From assembly GCA_040769125.1 (NCBI GenBank), contig JAXGLO010000001.1, forward strand, positions 1,550,001 through 1,614,000: a stretch of DNA of 64,000 bases, read 5' to 3'. The position numbers and the translations under genes were made by a program. The stretch comes from CAIXSE01 sp040769125 (GTDB lineage Bacteria; Actinomycetota; Thermoleophilia; UBA2241). Position 1 is the stretch's first letter, and each line of letters begins with the position of its first letter. Shown one piece after another: positions 1 to 7,737 of this stretch. The notes under the pieces were generated by a model. That model did no database searches and had not been told where the DNA came from. It saw only the letters and a list, made by a program, of their open reading frames with translations.

Positions 1-370
1 CCCCGACGACCCCGAACGCCGCCGAGACGAGGCGCGCCAGCAGCCAGTACGGTCCCGGGTCGACGACGAGAGCGCCGGCGGCAAGCGGGTTGGCCTGCTT
101 CAGCAGCCACAGCACCGGCGCCGCGACGAAATACACGGCCGCGATCAGGTAGAAGAAGAACGAGGGGTACAGGAAGAACTGCGGGTTGAGGTGGCCGCGC
201 GCCGCCGCGAAACCTTTGGGGATGACGACGCTCTCGTCGACGTTGAGGAAGCTGTACGGCAGCCCCCACGCGATGCCCTTGAGGCGCAGCACGAGAGCCA
301 GGGCGAGAACGGCAGCGAGCAGCGCCCCGGTCACCCCGAAGCGCCGCCAGAGCCGAGCGGCCTGCCTCAC
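1..370 (-). CDS. Glycosyltransferase family 39-like membrane protein, N-terminal part (cut by window edge)
   Basis: About 123 N-terminal residues can be read before the gene leaves the window. The chosen GTG start overlaps the hisI stop (GTGA), as at many junctions here. A membrane segment is visible at about residues 12-30. It is followed by an Asn-Val-Asp-Glu stretch (43-46) and then NPQFFLYPSFFFYLI (62-76), leading into a second hydrophobic segment. An acidic pair after the first helix followed by a Pro- and aromatic-rich loop is typical of the GT39/ArnT/PMT fold, which moves sugars from polyprenyl phosphate donors on the outer face of the membrane. The family call is from topology and motif order only. 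The substrate cannot be told, and another GT-C family is possible. Confidence 0.6.
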   Translation of the reverse strand, partial: MRQAARLWRRFGVTGALLAAVLALALVLRLKGIAWGLPYSFLNVDESVVIPKGFAAARGHLNPQFFLYPSFFFYLIAAVYFVAAPVLWLLKQANPLAAGALVVDPGPYWLLARLVSAAFGVVG

Positions 371-705
371 GCGCCTCCCTGCTCGAGCACGAGGGTGGCG
401 CCCTCGTTGGCCTCGTCGCGGAAGCAGCTCATGACGCCGGTATGGCAGGCCGGGCCCGCCGGCGCCACCGCCAGCAGCACCGTGTCGTGATCGCAGTCGA
501 GCCGCGCCGAAAGGACGCGCTGGACGTTGCCGCTGGTGCCGCCCTTGTGCCACAGCTCCTTGCGGCTGCGACTCCAGAAATGAGCCTCGCCGGTCTGCAG
601 GGTCATGGCCAGGGCCTCGGCGTTGGCCCACGCCACCATGAGCACCTCGCCGCTGGCCGCGTCCTGGACGACGCAGGGGACGAGGTCGCCGGCGCCATAG
701 CGCAC
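367..705 (-). CDS. hisI: Phosphoribosyl-AMP cyclohydrolase
   Basis: Catalyses the third step of histidine synthesis, opening the purine ring of phosphoribosyl-AMP with Zn and Mg. The protein carries the family blocks SRSRKELWHKG, TSG, DCDHD (metal-binding Asp/Cys) and GPACHTGVMSCF (zinc Cys/His). No phosphoribosyl-ATP pyrophosphatase domain is fused. The interval uses the only conventional start, a GTG without a visible ribosome site. The reading frame stays open upstream and adds residues that match the family's usual N-terminus (IDRQTFLQLVRYG before LVP). A strong GGAGG at 741-745 sits 8 nt before an ATC codon at 730-732, so translation may begin there and give about 121 residues. No other his gene is in the window. 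It follows deoC and overlaps the glycosyltransferase. Confidence 0.9.
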   Translation of the reverse strand: MRYGAGDLVPCVVQDAASGEVLMVAWANAEALAMTLQTGEAHFWSRSRKELWHKGGTSGNVQRVLSARLDCDHDTVLLAVAPAGPACHTGVMSCFRDEANEGATLVLEQGGA

Positions 706-740
706 GAGCTGAAGAAACGTCTGCCGGTCGATGAGGGGAA

Positions 741-745
741 CCTCC
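741..745 (-). promoter_or_regulatory. Ribosome binding site pointing to an ATC start of hisI
   Basis: A perfect GGAGG lies 8 nt upstream of an in-frame ATC (730-732) and 35 nt from the GTG at 705. Neither ATG, GTG nor TTG occurs in frame between deoC's stop and that GTG. The site therefore suggests that ATC is the true hisI start, or that a sequencing error turned ATG into ATC. Confidence 0.5.
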
Positions 746-770
746 GCTGATCTACCCCAGCCGCCCGTGG

Positions 771-1457
771 CTAGCCGGAGAAATCCTTCATGATGGCGAC
801 TCCCGCGCTGGTGCCGACGCGCGCGGCGCCGGCGTTGATCATGAGCTCCACGTCACGATAGGTGCGGATGCCGCCGGACGCCTTGACGGCGATGTGCTCG
901 CCGAGGCACTCGCGCAGCAGCTCGACGTCGCGCACCGTGGCGCCCTTGGGCCCCACGCCGGTCGAGGTCTTCACGAAGTCGACGCCGGCCTGTTCGCAGA
1001 TCTTGCACGCCAGCCGCTTCATCTTCGCGCCCAGGTAGCACGTTTCGATGATCGCCTTGACGGCGATGTGCCCACGGCCGCTGTTGATGCCCTTCATGCG
1101 CACGCCGCGGACCACGCTGGCAAGCTCGTTGCGAACGTACTGGAAGTCGCCCGAGAGAAAGGCCGGAATGTTGATCACCACGTCGATCTCGCCGGCACCT
1201 CTGGAGACCGCCTCCTCAGCGGCGACCACCTTCGTGCGGGCGCTGTCGGCTCCGTAGGGGAACGAGATCACCGCGCACACCTTGACGTCGGCCTGTCGCA
1301 GGAAAGAGTCGGCCAGCGGTACGAAATACGGGAGCACGCAGATCGCCGCGAAGTGGTGCTCTAGCGCCTCCCTGCACAGGCGTTCGATATCCGGCGCAGC
1401 CGCATCCGGACGCAGGAGCGTATGATCGATCGATTTCGCGAGTTGCGCTACGTTCAC
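771..1457 (-). CDS. deoC: Deoxyribose-phosphate aldolase
   Basis: Cleaves 2-deoxyribose-5-phosphate to glyceraldehyde-3-phosphate and acetaldehyde in deoxynucleoside breakdown. The Schiff-base lysine is in FVKTSTGVGPKGAT, and the second active-site lysine is in AVKASGGIR. The N-terminal block IDHTLLRPDA is also typical. The GTG at 1457 was chosen because AAGGA lies just upstream and the resulting 228 residues fit the family. The frame is open further, to 1559, but that would add an unlikely leader overlapping era. The gene sits in the minus-strand train after era, next to cdd and hisI. With cdd it gives a small pyrimidine/deoxynucleoside salvage set. Confidence 0.95.
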   Translation of the reverse strand: MNVAQLAKSIDHTLLRPDAAAPDIERLCREALEHHFAAICVLPYFVPLADSFLRQADVKVCAVISFPYGADSARTKVVAAEEAVSRGAGEIDVVINIPAFLSGDFQYVRNELASVVRGVRMKGINSGRGHIAVKAIIETCYLGAKMKRLACKICEQAGVDFVKTSTGVGPKGATVRDVELLRECLGEHIAVKASGGIRTYRDVELMINAGAARVGTSAGVAIMKDFSG

Positions 1458-1530
1458 GCAGGGATCCTTCGAGGAGGCACATGAGCTCGGTGACGCTGAT
1501 CCGAGTATATCAAAGGGGGCGGGCGAGAGG

Positions 1531-2418
1531 TCAGAGAAAGCGCTCGATGAAGCGCTCATCGCGGCGCCAGCGCTTGCGCACCTTGACCCGCAGATCCAGG
1601 TAGACCTGCACCCCGAGGATCGCCTCGATCCCGTGCCGGGCGCCCGTGCCGATGGCCTTGACGACGCTGCCCCCTCTGCCGACGACGATGGCCTTCTGGG
1701 AATCAGTCTCGACGATCAGTACAGCGGAGATCTCCAGAAGGTCACGGTCGCGGCGTTCATTGACCTCCGCAACCTCGACGGCGATGGCGTGCGGCACCTC
1801 CTCCCGGGTGCGACACAGGGCCTGCTCGCGCACCAGCTCGGCGACGAGCAGCTCGAGCGGCTGGTCGCTCCGCTGCTCCTCGGGGAAGTAGAGGGGCCCC
1901 GGGGGCATCGCCGCGTTGAGGCGCGCCGCGATCTCACTGAGGCCGTCGCCGCGAAGGGCCGAGGCCGGCAGCACCTCGTTGCCCCCAGCAAGGCGGCGCG
2001 CTTCTTCGAGGCGCGCCGCCAGGATCGAAGCGTCGACGAGATCGACCTTGTTGAGCACGACAAGCGAGGGGACGTCCGCGCCTGCAACGGCGCGCATCAC
2101 GAAGCGGTCGCCGCCGCCGAGCTGCTCGGCGGCGTTGAGCAGCACGAGGGCCGCGTCGACCTCGGAGAGGGCCTCGTCCACAGCCTTCTGCATGCGCCTG
2201 GTCAGCGAGTCGAACGGCCTCTGGAAGCCCGGCAGGTCGAGCAGCACGATCTGGCAACCGGGATGGTTGACCACCGCCGTGATGCGCCGCCGCGTGGTCT
2301 GCGGATGATCGCTGACGATGCTCACCTTCTGGCCGACGAGAGCATTCACCAGCGTCGACTTGCCGACGTTCGGCCGGCCGAAAAGGGCGACGAATCCGGA
2401 GCGGAACTCGTCGCTCAT
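1531..2418 (-). CDS. era: GTPase Era, 16S rRNA maturation factor
   Basis: Small GTPase that binds the 3' end of 16S rRNA and helps assemble the 30S subunit. The 295 residues have the normal length. G1 is GRPNVGKS (residues 14-21), G3 is the DLPG segment, and G4 is NKVD near residue 122. The C-terminal part is a KH domain containing IVVGRGGSVVKAIG, which binds RNA. The ATG start overlaps the stop of cdd's reading frame by four bases (ATGA). Its neighbours ybeY, phoH, dgkA and cdd form the common bacterial era neighbourhood, which also deals with ribosome maturation. Confidence 0.97.
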   Translation of the reverse strand: MSDEFRSGFVALFGRPNVGKSTLVNALVGQKVSIVSDHPQTTRRRITAVVNHPGCQIVLLDLPGFQRPFDSLTRRMQKAVDEALSEVDAALVLLNAAEQLGGGDRFVMRAVAGADVPSLVVLNKVDLVDASILAARLEEARRLAGGNEVLPASALRGDGLSEIAARLNAAMPPGPLYFPEEQRSDQPLELLVAELVREQALCRTREEVPHAIAVEVAEVNERRDRDLLEISAVLIVETDSQKAIVVGRGGSVVKAIGTGARHGIEAILGVQVYLDLRVKVRKRWRRDERFIERFL

Positions 2419-2825
2419 CGGCCGGCCTCCTCATCGCCCCGTGCGAACGGCGCGGGGAGAAGGTCGTGCAGATGCATCACGCACAGCTCACCGCCGACGC
2501 GCGCCACGATCCGCGGGTCACCGAACTCAGACAGGGCCTGCAGACACATCCCGCAGGGCAGACAGTCCCGGCCGGCGGCGGCCACCGCCACGAGGCGCAC
2601 GCCGCGCTCGCCCGAGGTCACGGCCGCGGCGAGCGCGGCGCGCTCGGCGCAGAGGCCCACCGGCGAGGAGACGTTCTCCACGTTCACGCCGTGGTGGTGG
2701 CGCCCGGAAGGGCCGACCACCACGGCGCCGACGGCGAAGCCCGAGTAAGGCGCGTAGGCGCGCTCCGCGAGCGCAGCGGCCTCCTCGTACAGCCGCGTCT
2801 CGTCGAGATCCGGAGCGCGGCTCAC
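2415..2825 (-). CDS. cdd: Cytidine deaminase
   Basis: Zinc hydrolase converting cytidine and deoxycytidine to uridine and deoxyuridine. The 136 residues match the tetrameric short form. The zinc ligand and catalytic glutamate are in CAE (Cys59, Glu61), and the two other zinc cysteines are in PCGMC (90-94). The nucleoside-binding block is GVNVENVS. The GTG start overlaps the end of the DgkA/PAP2 gene (GTGA), and the stop overlaps the era start. The C-terminus (LLPAPFARGD) is also typical of the family. Confidence 0.96.
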   Translation of the reverse strand: MSRAPDLDETRLYEEAAALAERAYAPYSGFAVGAVVVGPSGRHHHGVNVENVSSPVGLCAERAALAAAVTSGERGVRLVAVAAAGRDCLPCGMCLQALSEFGDPRIVARVGGELCVMHLHDLLPAPFARGDEEAGR

Positions 2826-3541
2826 AACGGGTACCAGAGGCGAAAGATCACCAGCGAGACGGTGATGCCCAGGGCAGCGCCGACGGCGACCTCGAGCAGG
2901 CTATGGATGCGCGCCTGCACCCTGCTCTGAGCGACCAGGACGGCCAGCAGCAGGGTGATCGCAGAGACGGGCAGCGCGTAGGCGGTGCCGGTGGAGACGA
3001 AACTCACGGCAACCCAGGAGGCGAAGGCCACGGCGGCATGCACCGAGGGGAGGCCGCCGTGGAAGGCGGTACCGCGATGCGTGAGCGCCTTCACGGCGAT
3101 CGCCACGAGGATGACGATGAACAGGGCGATCACGGTGATGTCGATCGGCGATCCCCTCAGCTTGCTGAGCACCGTGTACGGCAAGCTTGTCAACTTGTCG
3201 TAGAAGACGAGGTAGGCCACGGCGACGGCGTTGACGGCGGCGATCAGCACCGAGCCGGCGCTCACGTCCTTGGCGATCTTGGCGCGCTCATCATGCTCGT
3301 CGGTGATCATGTCGACGACATTCTCGATCGCCGTGTTGAGCATCTCAGTGATCAGCACGAACGAGATCGCCACCAGCAGAGCGACCACCTCGAGGCGCGT
3401 CAGCGAGAAGAAGAGGCTGGCGAAGAGCACGGCGCCGGCGATGCCGAAATGGACCCACATGTTGCGCTCGTAGCTGAGCGCGTGGACGATGCCGGCGAAG
3501 GCGTAGTTGAAGCTCTGAAGCAGGCTACTGCGGCGTTTCAA
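2822..3541 (-). CDS. dgkA: Undecaprenol/diacylglycerol kinase fused to a PAP2-type lipid phosphatase domain
   Basis: A membrane protein of 239 residues in two halves. Residues 1-110 are a DgkA-type kinase with ERNMWVH (25-31) and the catalytic TEMLNTAIENVVD block (65-77). Gram-positive members phosphorylate undecaprenol. Residues about 135-239 look like a PAP2 phosphatase, with HGGLPSVHAA and SRVQARIHSLLEV matching the PSxH and SRxxxxxH motifs. Together they could cycle lipid carrier between alcohol and phosphate, which fits a window rich in peptidoglycan genes. The start is TTG at 3541 because GGGAGG (3551-3556) lies 9 nt upstream. The frame is open further but reads as out-of-frame ybeY. 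It overlaps ybeY by 17 bp. Confidence 0.88.
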   Translation of the reverse strand: MKRRSSLLQSFNYAFAGIVHALSYERNMWVHFGIAGAVLFASLFFSLTRLEVVALLVAISFVLITEMLNTAIENVVDMITDEHDERAKIAKDVSAGSVLIAAVNAVAVAYLVFYDKLTSLPYTVLSKLRGSPIDITVIALFIVILVAIAVKALTHRGTAFHGGLPSVHAAVAFASWVAVSFVSTGTAYALPVSAITLLLAVLVAQSRVQARIHSLLEVAVGAALGITVSLVIFRLWYPL

Positions 3542-3995
3542 CGAGCAGCGCCTCCCACGCGAGGGTCTCGAGGATCTCGGCCTGGCGCAGCGCCATCTGG
3601 CCGGCGTCGACCTCGTGGTCGTAGCCGAGCAGGTGCAAGGTGCCGTGCACAAGCAGCAGCGCGACCTCGAAGGCCGGAGGGAGGCCGTCGGCGCGCGCCT
3701 GGCGAAGCGCCTGGCGCGCGCACACGACAACGTCGCCGAGCAGGCGCGGCGGGCCGCCAGATCCTTCGTCCTGCCCTTCTCCCCCATCTTCGAGAGGGAA
3801 GGCCAGCACGTCCGTCACCTGGTCCTGGCCGCGGTACCGCGCGTTCAGGTCGCGGATGCGGCGCTCGCCGACGAGCTCGACGGCCAGCTCCGCATGGTCG
3901 ACGCCTTCGGCGGCGAGAACCCCGTCGACGAGCACCGCCAGCGCTTCCTCGTCGACCGCCACCCGTGTCGCGTTGTAGACCTCAACGAAGTTCAC
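3525..3995 (-). CDS. ybeY: Endoribonuclease YbeY, rRNA maturation
   Basis: Zinc-dependent RNase needed for 16S rRNA 3'-end processing and ribosome quality control. The diagnostic metal motif H-x3-H-x5-H is present as HGTLHLLGYDH in the C-terminal third. The 156-residue length is normal. The N-terminal half carries RIRDLNARYRGQDQVTDVLAFP, split by no obvious indel. GTG start overlapping the phoH stop (GTGA). YbeY directly after PhoH and before DgkA is a conserved order across bacteria. Confidence 0.96.
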   Translation of the reverse strand: MNFVEVYNATRVAVDEEALAVLVDGVLAAEGVDHAELAVELVGERRIRDLNARYRGQDQVTDVLAFPLEDGGEGQDEGSGGPPRLLGDVVVCARQALRQARADGLPPAFEVALLLVHGTLHLLGYDHEVDAGQMALRQAEILETLAWEALLVETPQ

Positions 3996-5008
3996 CGTCC
4001 AGGCCCTCCCTGCCGCTCGTGCGCAGGCGGCCGCCGCAGGCAGGCCGTCCCCGCTTTGTCGTCGTGCTCCTTATACGCGTTGACGATCCGTTGTACCAGC
4101 TTGTGCCGCACCACGTCGTGACCGTCAAAGCGCACCATGCTGATATCGTCGATGCCCGCGAGGACCTCGGGCACCGTCACGAGGCCCGAGGTCTGGCTGT
4201 GCGGCAGGTCGATCTGCGTGACGTCGCCGGTCACCACCATCCTGCTGCCGAACCCCAGCCGCGTGAGGAACATCTTCATCTGCTCGGGCGAGGTGTTCTG
4301 CGCCTCGTCCAGGATGATGAACGAGTCGTTCAGGGTGCGACCGCGCATGAAGGCAAGGGGCGCGACCTCGATCTCGCCCTTCTCGATCAGCACGGCAAGC
4401 TTCTCGCCGTCGATCATGTCGTAGAGCGCGTCGAAGAGCGGGCGGAAGTACGGGTCGACCTTCTCCGAGATCGTCCCGGGCAGGAAGCCGAGGCTCTCCC
4501 CCGCCTCGACCGCGGGGCGCGTGAGGATGATCCGGCCGACCTGCTTGGAGAAGAAGGAGCTGATGGCCATCGCCGTCGCAAGGTACGTCTTGCCGGTGCC
4601 CGCGGGACCGATGCCGAAGGTGATGGTGTTGCGGCGGATCGCGTCGACGTAGCGCTTCTGGTTGACCGTGCGCGGCCCCACCTGACGCCCGCGATGCGTC
4701 CAGACGATGTCGCCGTACACCTCCGAGGGCTTTCCCGTGGCGTCGATCGCGATATCCATGAGCGACTCGACGATCTCCGGGCTCAGCGGGCGGCCCCCAC
4801 GGATCACCGCGACCAGCTCGTCGAGAGCCGCCTGCGCCTGGGCGACGGCCTTCTCCTCCCCCTTGAGGGTGAGCACGTTGCCGCGCAGCGTTAGCCGGCA
4901 GTCGAGCCGGGCCTCGATGATCCTGAGGTGCGCGTCGCGCTCGCCGGCGAGCTCGAGGGCGACGGCATTGCTGTCGAGTTCGATGACCACACGGGCGGCC
5001 TGCGTCAC
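3992..5008 (-). CDS. phoH: PhoH-like ATPase (YbeZ type)
   Basis: Cytosolic P-loop ATPase of the PhoH/YbeZ family, thought to work with YbeY on RNA. Walker A is GPAGTGKT (134-141) and Walker B is LDEAQN (233-238). A KH-like region precedes the ATPase domain. The GTG start at 5008 is supported by GGGAGG 6 nt upstream, giving 338 residues. A longer open frame upstream is only the shadow of yqeY. It is 2 nt from the yqeY stop and overlaps ybeY by 4 bp, so translation is likely coupled. Confidence 0.95.
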   Translation of the reverse strand: MTQAARVVIELDSNAVALELAGERDAHLRIIEARLDCRLTLRGNVLTLKGEEKAVAQAQAALDELVAVIRGGRPLSPEIVESLMDIAIDATGKPSEVYGDIVWTHRGRQVGPRTVNQKRYVDAIRRNTITFGIGPAGTGKTYLATAMAISSFFSKQVGRIILTRPAVEAGESLGFLPGTISEKVDPYFRPLFDALYDMIDGEKLAVLIEKGEIEVAPLAFMRGRTLNDSFIILDEAQNTSPEQMKMFLTRLGFGSRMVVTGDVTQIDLPHSQTSGLVTVPEVLAGIDDISMVRFDGHDVVRHKLVQRIVNAYKEHDDKAGTACLRRPPAHERQGGPGR

Positions 5009-5010
5009 GA

Positions 5011-5469
5011 TCAGCCTCCCAGCCTCTCGCGCACCATGCCGCTGAGCCTCCTGCCGTCGGCACGGCCGGCGACTCTCGGCTTCAGCCAGCCCATTACCTT
5101 GCCCATGTCCTTCACCGTCACGGCGCCGGTGGTCGCGACCGCCTCGTCGACGAGCTTCTCGAGCTCGGCGTCGCCCAGATCCTCCGGCAGATACCCCTTG
5201 ATGAGGTCCAGCTCGTATCGTTCCTGCCCGGCGAGGTCGTCGCGACCGGCCTGATCGTAGACCTCGATCGCCTCGGCGCGGCGCTTGCACTCGCGCCTGA
5301 GCACGGCGATCTCATCCGCCTCGGTGGGCTCCCTGCGGCTGTCGATGCGCTCCTTCTTGAGCGCCGCCGCGAACGACGAGAGCGCCTCCCGCAGGCGCTT
5401 GTCGCCGCTCTTGAGGGCGATCGTGGAGTCGTCCTTGATCCGTTGCTCGATGCTGCCCAGCTCTCTCAT
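5011..5469 (-). CDS. GatB/YqeY domain protein
   Basis: A 152-residue protein of the YqeY family, which resembles the C-terminal tRNA-recognition tail of the amidotransferase subunit GatB. The C-terminal block KDMGKVMGWLKPRVAGRADG is the family signature. The N-terminal two thirds is helical and charged (about LKSGDKRLREALSSFAAALKKERID). ATG at 5469 has GGAGG 6 nt upstream. Its exact role is not established. It may act on tRNA amidation or aminoacyl-tRNA quality control. It lies between mtaB (28-nt gap) and phoH. Confidence 0.9.
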   Translation of the reverse strand: MRELGSIEQRIKDDSTIALKSGDKRLREALSSFAAALKKERIDSRREPTEADEIAVLRRECKRRAEAIEVYDQAGRDDLAGQERYELDLIKGYLPEDLGDAELEKLVDEAVATTGAVTVKDMGKVMGWLKPRVAGRADGRRLSGMVRERLGG

Positions 5470-5497
5470 ACCCGGCCTCCCCGCCGCACCGCCCGCG

Positions 5498-6748
5498 TCA
5501 CTCCGCCGGCTCCCCTGCCACGCCGTCACGGTACTCCTGCGTGGCCACCACGCCGATCATAGCGCCGGGCCGGGCAGAGCCGCTGACGTAGTACCTCATG
5601 TACTCCGAACTGTACCCCCTCGCGAGGCCGTCGCGCCGATCCTCGACGAGCACCTCCGCCCGCCGCCCAAGAGCGGCGCGCCGCGCCGCCGCCGCGGCGG
5701 ACTCGGCGGCCGCCAGCGCCCTGGCCATGCGCTCGCCCACGACCTCGGCCGGGAGGGGCGGCAGCTCCGCTGCCGCCGTGCCCGGCCGCGGCGAGTACGC
5801 GAAGACGTGCACGCGCCCGAAGAGGCCGCTCTCGATGGCGGCCAGCGTACGTGCAAACGCCGCCTCGTCCTCCGTGGGGAAGCCGACGATCACGTCGGTC
5901 GAAATCATGAGCTCGCCGACGGCGGCCCGCGCCAGCGCCGCCGCCTCCCGAAAGGCCGCGAACGTGTAGGGCCGCCGCATCGCGGCCAGCACGCCGTCGT
6001 CGGCGGACTGCAGCGGCAGATGGAGGTGCCGCGCCACCGCGGGGTGCGCCAGCGCCTCCAGCAGCCTTCCATCGAGGTGACGCACTTCCAGGGAAGACAG
6101 CCGCAGCCGCCGGCGAGGGCCCTGCTCCACGAAGGCGGCGCATGCCGTAACTGCAGCGACCAGGTCAGCCAGACGCAGCGAGCCCTCCCGCCAGCTCCCC
6201 AGATCGACGCCGCTGAGGACGACCTCGCCGTCGCCACCCGCGAGCGCGGAATCGACGGCGGCGATCGTATCGGCCAGCGGGCGGCTCCAGGGACGGCCGC
6301 GAACCAGCCGCACAGCGCAATAGCTGCACGCGCCGGCGCAGCCGTCCTGGACCTTGACCACCGTGCGCGTACGCCCGGCGGCCGAGGACTCCGCAACGCC
6401 CTCACTCCCGCGCGTACCCACGCCTGCCCCGCCGGCCTCCGCCGCCAGCGCCCCCCACCCACGCTCGCCGAGCAGCTCGACGCCGGGCGCCTCGAACTGC
6501 TCCGGCCGCAGGGTTGCCGCACAACCGGCGACGACCACGCGCTTGCCGGCACGAGCCCAGCGACGCGCGAGCCGCCGTGACTTGCGCTCGGCCTCGGCGG
6601 TCACGCAGCAGGTGTGCACCACCACCACATCGGCCTCCTCACGGCGGGCGGCGCCGAGCAGGCCGCCAGCGCGCAGCTCAGCGGCGGCGGCGTCGCTGTC
6701 CGCCTGGCTGATCTTGCAGCCGACGAAGACGCTGGCGACGCGCGTCAC
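5498..6748 (-). CDS. mtaB: tRNA t6A37 methylthiotransferase, MtaB type
   Basis: Radical SAM enzyme of the MiaB family that adds a methylthio group to t6A37 of tRNAs reading ANN codons. The N-terminal cluster domain has the three expected cysteines (Cys11 in VGCKISQADSD, a Cys in HTCCVT at 47/48, and Cys76 in VAGCAAT). The radical SAM Cys triad is CAGACSYC (137-144), and a TRAM-like RNA-binding C-terminus contains LVEDRRDGLARGY. Length 416. The GTG start overlaps the prmA stop (GTGA) and has GGAGG 5 nt upstream. K-x-S-Q-A-D in place of K-x-N-x-x-E/D is a mild variant. The assignment to MtaB rather than MiaB rests on the dnaJ/prmA/yqeY context and the first cysteine motif. Confidence 0.9.
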   Translation of the reverse strand: MTRVASVFVGCKISQADSDAAAAELRAGGLLGAARREEADVVVVHTCCVTAEAERKSRRLARRWARAGKRVVVAGCAATLRPEQFEAPGVELLGERGWGALAAEAGGAGVGTRGSEGVAESSAAGRTRTVVKVQDGCAGACSYCAVRLVRGRPWSRPLADTIAAVDSALAGGDGEVVLSGVDLGSWREGSLRLADLVAAVTACAAFVEQGPRRRLRLSSLEVRHLDGRLLEALAHPAVARHLHLPLQSADDGVLAAMRRPYTFAAFREAAALARAAVGELMISTDVIVGFPTEDEAAFARTLAAIESGLFGRVHVFAYSPRPGTAAAELPPLPAEVVGERMARALAAAESAAAAARRAALGRRAEVLVEDRRDGLARGYSSEYMRYYVSGSARPGAMIGVVATQEYRDGVAGEPAE

Positions 6749-7737
6749 GCGCGCCTCCGCAGCCGCAGGGTAATCCACATCCCGTCATCGCGGCGGCCGA
6801 CGATCTCGTAGTCGGGGAAGGCGGCTGCGGCCCGGTCGGCCTGCTCGACCAGCAGGCCGGCGAGCACGAGGTTGCCCGGCCGCAGGACGCCCTCACCAGC
6901 TTCGCGCCGGTCGAAGCGCCGCGCCAGGCGGAGTATCGGCGCGAGGGCGATGTTGGCGACGATCGTGCCCGCGGCGGGCAGCCGGAAGGCCGGATCGGTG
7001 GCATCCCCCACCAGCAGCTCGGGCGCCAGCCCGTTGCGCCTGGCGTTCTCGCGCGAAGCCCGGACGGCCAGTGGGTCGATCTCGACGCCCCAGACGGGGG
7101 AGAAGCCGAGACGAAGCGCCGCGAAAGCGACGACGCCCGAGCCGCTGCCGAGGTCGAGCAGCGGCCCCGGCTCGATGTCCTGGATCTCCTCGATGCACTG
7201 GCGCGTAGTCGCATGCCCGCCGGTGCCGAAGGCGAGACCGGCGTCGACGATCACGTCGAGCAGGTCGTCGCGCGCCGGATACCACGGTGGCCGGAGGTAC
7301 AGACGCCCCACTGCGTGCGGCTTGTGGAACCGGCGCCAGGCGAACTCCCACCCGGGAGCCTCAGGGGCGGCGTGGAGGTCACCGAAGGCCCGGAGACGCG
7401 CCAGCCTCCCGGCCACTTCCGGCGATTCCTCATCGCCCTCCTCGAGCCAGAACGTGAGCACGTGGCGGGCGTCGTCGGTCTGCCAGCCGCCGGGCTGCAG
7501 CTCACGCACCAGCGCGACCGCTTCAGGATGGAGATAGTCGAGCGCTTCAGGATCGACGCCGCGCGCATGGGCAGCGGCCCCCGACCAGTCGTCGGGCTGA
7601 ACTCCGGCCTCCAGCAGAGCCTCCGCCGAGAGCGCCTGTCGAGACCCGGCGACACCGGCGGCCGCGTACGCCGGCCCGGGGGGCTCCACACCCGGCAGCA
7701 GCCGCAAGGTGAAGCGCGTGTAGGCGGGCCGCGTCAC
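6745..7737 (-). CDS. prmA: Ribosomal protein L11 methyltransferase
   Basis: SAM-dependent methyltransferase that trimethylates ribosomal protein L11. The signature DAGLAFGTGGHATTRQC starts the catalytic domain, followed by the SAM-binding loop LLDLGSGSGVVAFAALRLG and VGDAT/NIAL segments. The N-terminal half (about 170 residues) is the substrate domain and is diverged and acidic. Length 330, slightly longer than the usual 290-310. GTG start overlapping the dnaJ stop (GTGA). The dnaJ-prmA-mtaB order is widespread in Gram-positive bacteria. Confidence 0.94.
   Translation of the reverse strand: MTRPAYTRFTLRLLPGVEPPGPAYAAAGVAGSRQALSAEALLEAGVQPDDWSGAAAHARGVDPEALDYLHPEAVALVRELQPGGWQTDDARHVLTFWLEEGDEESPEVAGRLARLRAFGDLHAAPEAPGWEFAWRRFHKPHAVGRLYLRPPWYPARDDLLDVIVDAGLAFGTGGHATTRQCIEEIQDIEPGPLLDLGSGSGVVAFAALRLGFSPVWGVEIDPLAVRASRENARRNGLAPELLVGDATDPAFRLPAAGTIVANIALAPILRLARRFDRREAGEGVLRPGNLVLAGLLVEQADRAAAAFPDYEIVGRRDDGMWITLRLRRRA

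Noticed and set aside
2318..4894. Very long open frame on the plus strand opposite cdd, dgkA, ybeY and phoH
   Set aside because: It is antisense to four conserved genes, composed of Arg/Gly/Pro-rich sequence, and has no domain. It is an effect of the high G+C content.
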